In this document: piece by piece, positions 6,258 to 8,357 of the stretch
How the letters are laid out: the number at the start of each line of letters is the position of its first letter
Numbering within the stretch: the stretch's first letter is position 1
Assembly (NCBI GenBank): GCA_945885485.1
Contig: CAMCYT010000108.1
Location: 1 to 8,357, forward strand
DNA length: 8,357 nucleotides
Origin: Prosthecobacter debontii
GTDB taxonomy: Bacteria; Verrucomicrobiota; Verrucomicrobiia; Verrucomicrobiales; Akkermansiaceae
Direction of reading: 5' to 3'
Made by a program: the position numbers and the translations under genes
Notes under the pieces: model-generated
Seen by the model: only the letters and a program-made list of their open reading frames with translations
What the model was told of the DNA's origin: nothing
Database searches by the model: none

Positions 6258-6851
6258 TTATTTTTCGAAGCGTTTGCGAATGGATTCGATGACTCCGCCG
6301 AGCACGGGGAGTTGTCCGTAAATGTTCGTGCCGGAATCCCAGAAATCTTGATGCATGATGACTTGGCCGATGGAGTTGAAGCGGACGTGGCTCATGCCCA
6401 CGGATTCGACGGGTTTTCCGCCATTTAATTTCGGTGCGGCGAAAACCATAGTCCAGCGGACGTAGTGATCGTTTCCAGATGAAACCATGTCATCCACCGT
6501 GATTTGGTATTGAGTCATGGTTTCTGCTGTATTGAGGAAATAGGCTTTGATCTGCTCAACTCCGTGGTGAGTAACAAGTGTGTCGTTCAAATAAGCATCT
6601 GGTGCGTAAACCTTAGCAGCGTTGGATTCGACGTAAGCTTGATCGTCGATTTTTTGAAGAAATGTGGTGAAGGCGTTGAGTGATTCTTCATTTCCTGGCG
6701 CGGCGTCTTGGCTTTTTGTGAGGACAGTTTTGTATTCCTTGGTACGCGCTGCGGTGTTGAAATTTGGAGCGCAGGCGGGAATGAGGATGGCGATCACAAG
6801 CAATGCCAGCAGGAGATAAGGAATGGTTTGGATCAGCATTTTAAAAGACAT
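6258..6851 (-). CDS. NTF2/SnoaL-like domain protein with N-terminal membrane anchor or lipobox
   Basis: Protein of 197 residues. An N-terminal hydrophobic segment (about residues 9-26) ends in LIPAC, a plausible lipobox with Cys 27, so the protein is either a lipoprotein or signal-anchored and faces the periplasm. The rest is an NTF2/SnoaL-like alpha-beta barrel: YAPDAYLND (82-90), HHGVEQIKAYF (95-105), VRWTM (131-135), GMSHVRFNSIGQVIMHQDFW (152-171) and a C-terminal LPVLGGVIESIRKR (181-194). The 'SHVRFN..GQV..HQDFWD ... LPVLG' pattern recalls the NTF2-like proteins found beside FAD/DUF1365/Cfa clusters in Proteobacteria, which supports membership of the lipid block. Folds of this type bind small hydrophobic ligands or act as isomerase/cyclase-like enzymes; a specific activity is not assigned. 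The start at 6849-6851 is used; another in-frame ATG lies four codons in. It lies 55 bases downstream of speA. Confidence 0.8.
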   Translation of the reverse strand: MSFKMLIQTIPYLLLALLVIAILIPACAPNFNTAARTKEYKTVLTKSQDAAPGNEESLNAFTTFLQKIDDQAYVESNAAKVYAPDAYLNDTLVTHHGVEQIKAYFLNTAETMTQYQITVDDMVSSGNDHYVRWTMVFAAPKLNGGKPVESVGMSHVRFNSIGQVIMHQDFWDSGTNIYGQLPVLGGVIESIRKRFEK

Positions 6852-6856
6852 TCCGA

Positions 6857-6865
6857 ATCATAGCA
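6857..6865 (-). promoter_or_regulatory. Possible extended -10 promoter ahead of the NTF2-like gene
   Basis: On the minus strand TGCTATGAT matches an extended -10 (TGn followed by TATGAT, five of six to TATAAT). Five bases separate it from the ATG, so a transcript starting the usual 6-8 bases downstream would begin at or beside the start codon and be leaderless or nearly so. No TTGACA-like -35 lies at the right spacing. If real, it would make the lipid block independent of speA transcription. Confidence 0.25.
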
Positions 6866-6906
6866 CTGTTTGTCCCGAGCGCTACTGGTACTCTACGAGT
6901 TTTTTA

Positions 6907-8357
6907 TTAACTCTCAAAATACGTATATCCACCAAGGCCATCGCGATAGAGATCCATGATTTCCTTGCGCTCTTTCGGCGAAATGCGGCCGTCGGTGACG
7001 GCTTTTTCAGCGAAATTGCGGAATTTCGAGACAAGTTCTTTAGGGTCGAACTCGACGTAGGAGAGCACGTCCGCCACGGTGTCGCCCTCGACTTCGTGGG
7101 TGTAGACGGGTTTACCATTTTCGAGATGGACACCGACAACGTTGGTATCGCCGAGGAGATTGTGCAGATCGCCGAGAGTTTCCTGATAGGCACCGACGAG
7201 GAAAATACCGATGTAGTAAGGCTCATCGGACTTAAGTTCGTGGAGCAGGAGGATTTTCGCGACGTCTTCTTTATCAATGAATCGGTCGATCTTGCCATCG
7301 CAGTCGCAGGTGATGTCAGCGAGAACCGCGCGGTGCTTGGGTTTCTCGTTGAGGCGGTGGATGGGTAGGATGGGGAAAAGTTGGTCAATCGCCCATGAGT
7401 CGGGGAGGGATTGGAACAGAGAAAAGTTTCCGTAATAGAAATCTGCGAGGCCGTTTGAGAGTTCGACGAGATCCTCCGGCACATCGTCCATGTCGGAGAT
7501 CATGTTAGAAATGCGGGTGAGAATGTGCCAATACCATGCCTCGGCAAGTCCGCGCTCGCGGAGGGTTGCTGCGCCGTAAAGGAACATGGCGCGGACTTGA
7601 TCGCGGTAATACACCGCATCATTCATTGCCTCTTGGAGGTTCTTTTTGCTGAGGGTTTTATTGACGTGGAAAAGGTTCGCGAGGTTTTGCGGAGCTTTTT
7701 CCGGCATCTCGGGTTCCTTATCCGTGGTCTGCGCGGAGGTCACGTCGAGGATGTTGAACACCAGCACTGAGTAATAGGAAACGACGGCGCGACCGGATTC
7801 AGAAATGAGATTGGGATGTGCGACGCCGACACGATCGCATTGCTGTCCGATGACCTCGACAATGTCGGTGCAGTATTCTTGGATGGAGTAGTTGCAGGAT
7901 GAAGCGAAGTTGGTGTGTGAGCCATCGTAGTCAACGGCCATGCCGCCGCCCATATCGAGCACTCCCATGGGTGCACCTTCTTTGACGAGATCGCAATAAA
8001 TGCGTACTGCTTCGGTAGCACCTTCGCGGATGGCGGCGATGTTAGGAATCTGGCTGCCTTGATGATAGTGCAGCATTTTCAGACAAGGCAGGTGACCGCT
8101 GGCTTTGAGGGAGTCGACCACATTGATGACTTGCGCGGCGTTGAGACCGAAAACGGATTTATCGCCTGCGGATTCTTGCCAGTGGCCGGAGCCTTTGGTG
8201 GAAAGTCTGATGCGGATGCCGAGGTTGGGTAGGACGCCGATCTTGCGTGAGCGCTCGAGAATGAGATCGAGCTCACTGGGCATTTCCAATACCAACATGA
8301 TTTTCATTCCCATTTTCTGGGAGTGGAGGGCGAGGTCGATGAACTCCTCGTCCTTGT
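6907..8357 (-). CDS. speA: Biosynthetic arginine decarboxylase, 5' end outside window
   Basis: PLP-dependent enzyme converting arginine to agmatine, the entry to putrescine and polyamine synthesis. The frame is open through the right edge: upstream of the first internal Met (8313), the codons read KDEEFIDLALHSQK, matching the E. coli SpeA region 'KDREYIRLAL...'. The gene is thus truncated by the window, lacking roughly the first quarter, including the PLP-lysine region; 482 residues are visible. Motifs numbered from Met 8313: LGIRIRLSTKGSGHWQ (31-46), KSVFGLN (52-58), LHYHQGSQ (81-88), the glycine loop DMGGGMAVDYDG (120-131), ESGRA (172-176, cofactor phosphate side) and ITCDCDGKID (334-343) with the likely catalytic cysteine Cys 336. 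The end, GGYTYFES, is typical of the family, as SpeA ends near a 'GxTYLE' motif. It ends 55 bases before the NTF2-like gene and has no obvious tie to lipid metabolism. Confidence 0.96.
   Translation of the reverse strand, partial: KDEEFIDLALHSQKMGMKIMLVLEMPSELDLILERSRKIGVLPNLGIRIRLSTKGSGHWQESAGDKSVFGLNAAQVINVVDSLKASGHLPCLKMLHYHQGSQIPNIAAIREGATEAVRIYCDLVKEGAPMGVLDMGGGMAVDYDGSHTNFASSCNYSIQEYCTDIVEVIGQQCDRVGVAHPNLISESGRAVVSYYSVLVFNILDVTSAQTTDKEPEMPEKAPQNLANLFHVNKTLSKKNLQEAMNDAVYYRDQVRAMFLYGAATLRERGLAEAWYWHILTRISNMISDMDDVPEDLVELSNGLADFYYGNFSLFQSLPDSWAIDQLFPILPIHRLNEKPKHRAVLADITCDCDGKIDRFIDKEDVAKILLLHELKSDEPYYIGIFLVGAYQETLGDLHNLLGDTNVVGVHLENGKPVYTHEVEGDTVADVLSYVEFDPKELVSKFRNFAEKAVTDGRISPKERKEIMDLYRDGLGGYTYFES

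Noticed and set aside
6881..6909. ACTC-TACG-AGT followed by a T run on the plus strand as a terminator
   Set aside because: The stem is only four base pairs and the strand is opposite to the genes here.
6823..7368. Plus-strand open frame of 181 codons opposite speA
   Set aside because: Its composition mirrors the speA codons, it has no family motifs, and it overlaps conserved arginine decarboxylase sequence.

Overview
This 8.4 kb window is a compact bacterial segment of roughly even base composition. Eight genes lie on the minus strand and one gene fragment lies on the plus strand at the left edge. The gene content suggests a member of the Verrucomicrobiota/Planctomycetota group: a ThuA-domain lipoprotein with a GGCCHDY motif, the tail of an apparent alpha-2-macroglobulin-like protein, and dispersed repeats of the ACCACGGAGAGCACAGAG type. 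Almost no start has a recognisable Shine-Dalgarno sequence. This lineage call is an inference; no marker gene in the window settles it.

Reading along the minus strand from the right edge, the order is: (1) biosynthetic arginine decarboxylase speA, with its 5' end outside the window (8357-6907); (2) a membrane-anchored or lipoprotein NTF2/SnoaL-like protein (6851-6258); (3) a three-histidine-box fatty acyl desaturase, 12 bases downstream (6245-5292); (4) a large hairpin made of two inverted copies of a dispersed repeat (5218-5292); (5) an FAD-dependent oxidoreductase of the amine oxidase/phytoene desaturase type, with a TTG start (5173-3848); (6) a DUF1365 protein coupled to it by an ATGA overlap (3851-3093); (7) a further repeat copy (3058-3083); (8) a cyclopropane-fatty-acyl-phospholipid-synthase-family methyltransferase (3006-1687); (9) a DUF2062 membrane protein (1600-1088); (10) a ThuA-like lipoprotein (1023-223). 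On the plus strand, 3-215 is the C-terminal end of a protein whose frame is open at the window edge. No gene-free stretch exceeds 300 bases; the longest gap is about 118 bases (5174-5291) and is mostly repeat.

The functional core is the lipid block: NTF2-like, desaturase, FAD oxidoreductase, DUF1365 and Cfa-like methyltransferase. The FAD oxidoreductase / DUF1365 / Cfa-like trio, often with an NTF2-like protein, is a recurring cluster in other bacteria. A plausible division of labour is that the desaturase places a double bond in an acyl chain, the SAM-dependent enzyme adds a one-carbon unit at that bond in phospholipid, and the FAD enzyme oxidises or reduces the product. The product could be a cyclopropane, methyl-branched or furan fatty acid; the sequence does not decide which.

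The most unusual feature is that four palindromic or periodic repeat elements sit at the gene junctions of this block. One supplies the desaturase stop codon, one encodes the last residues of the FAD enzyme, one lies between DUF1365 and cfa, and one is translated as part of the Cfa N-terminus. I saw no comparable repeat elsewhere in the window.
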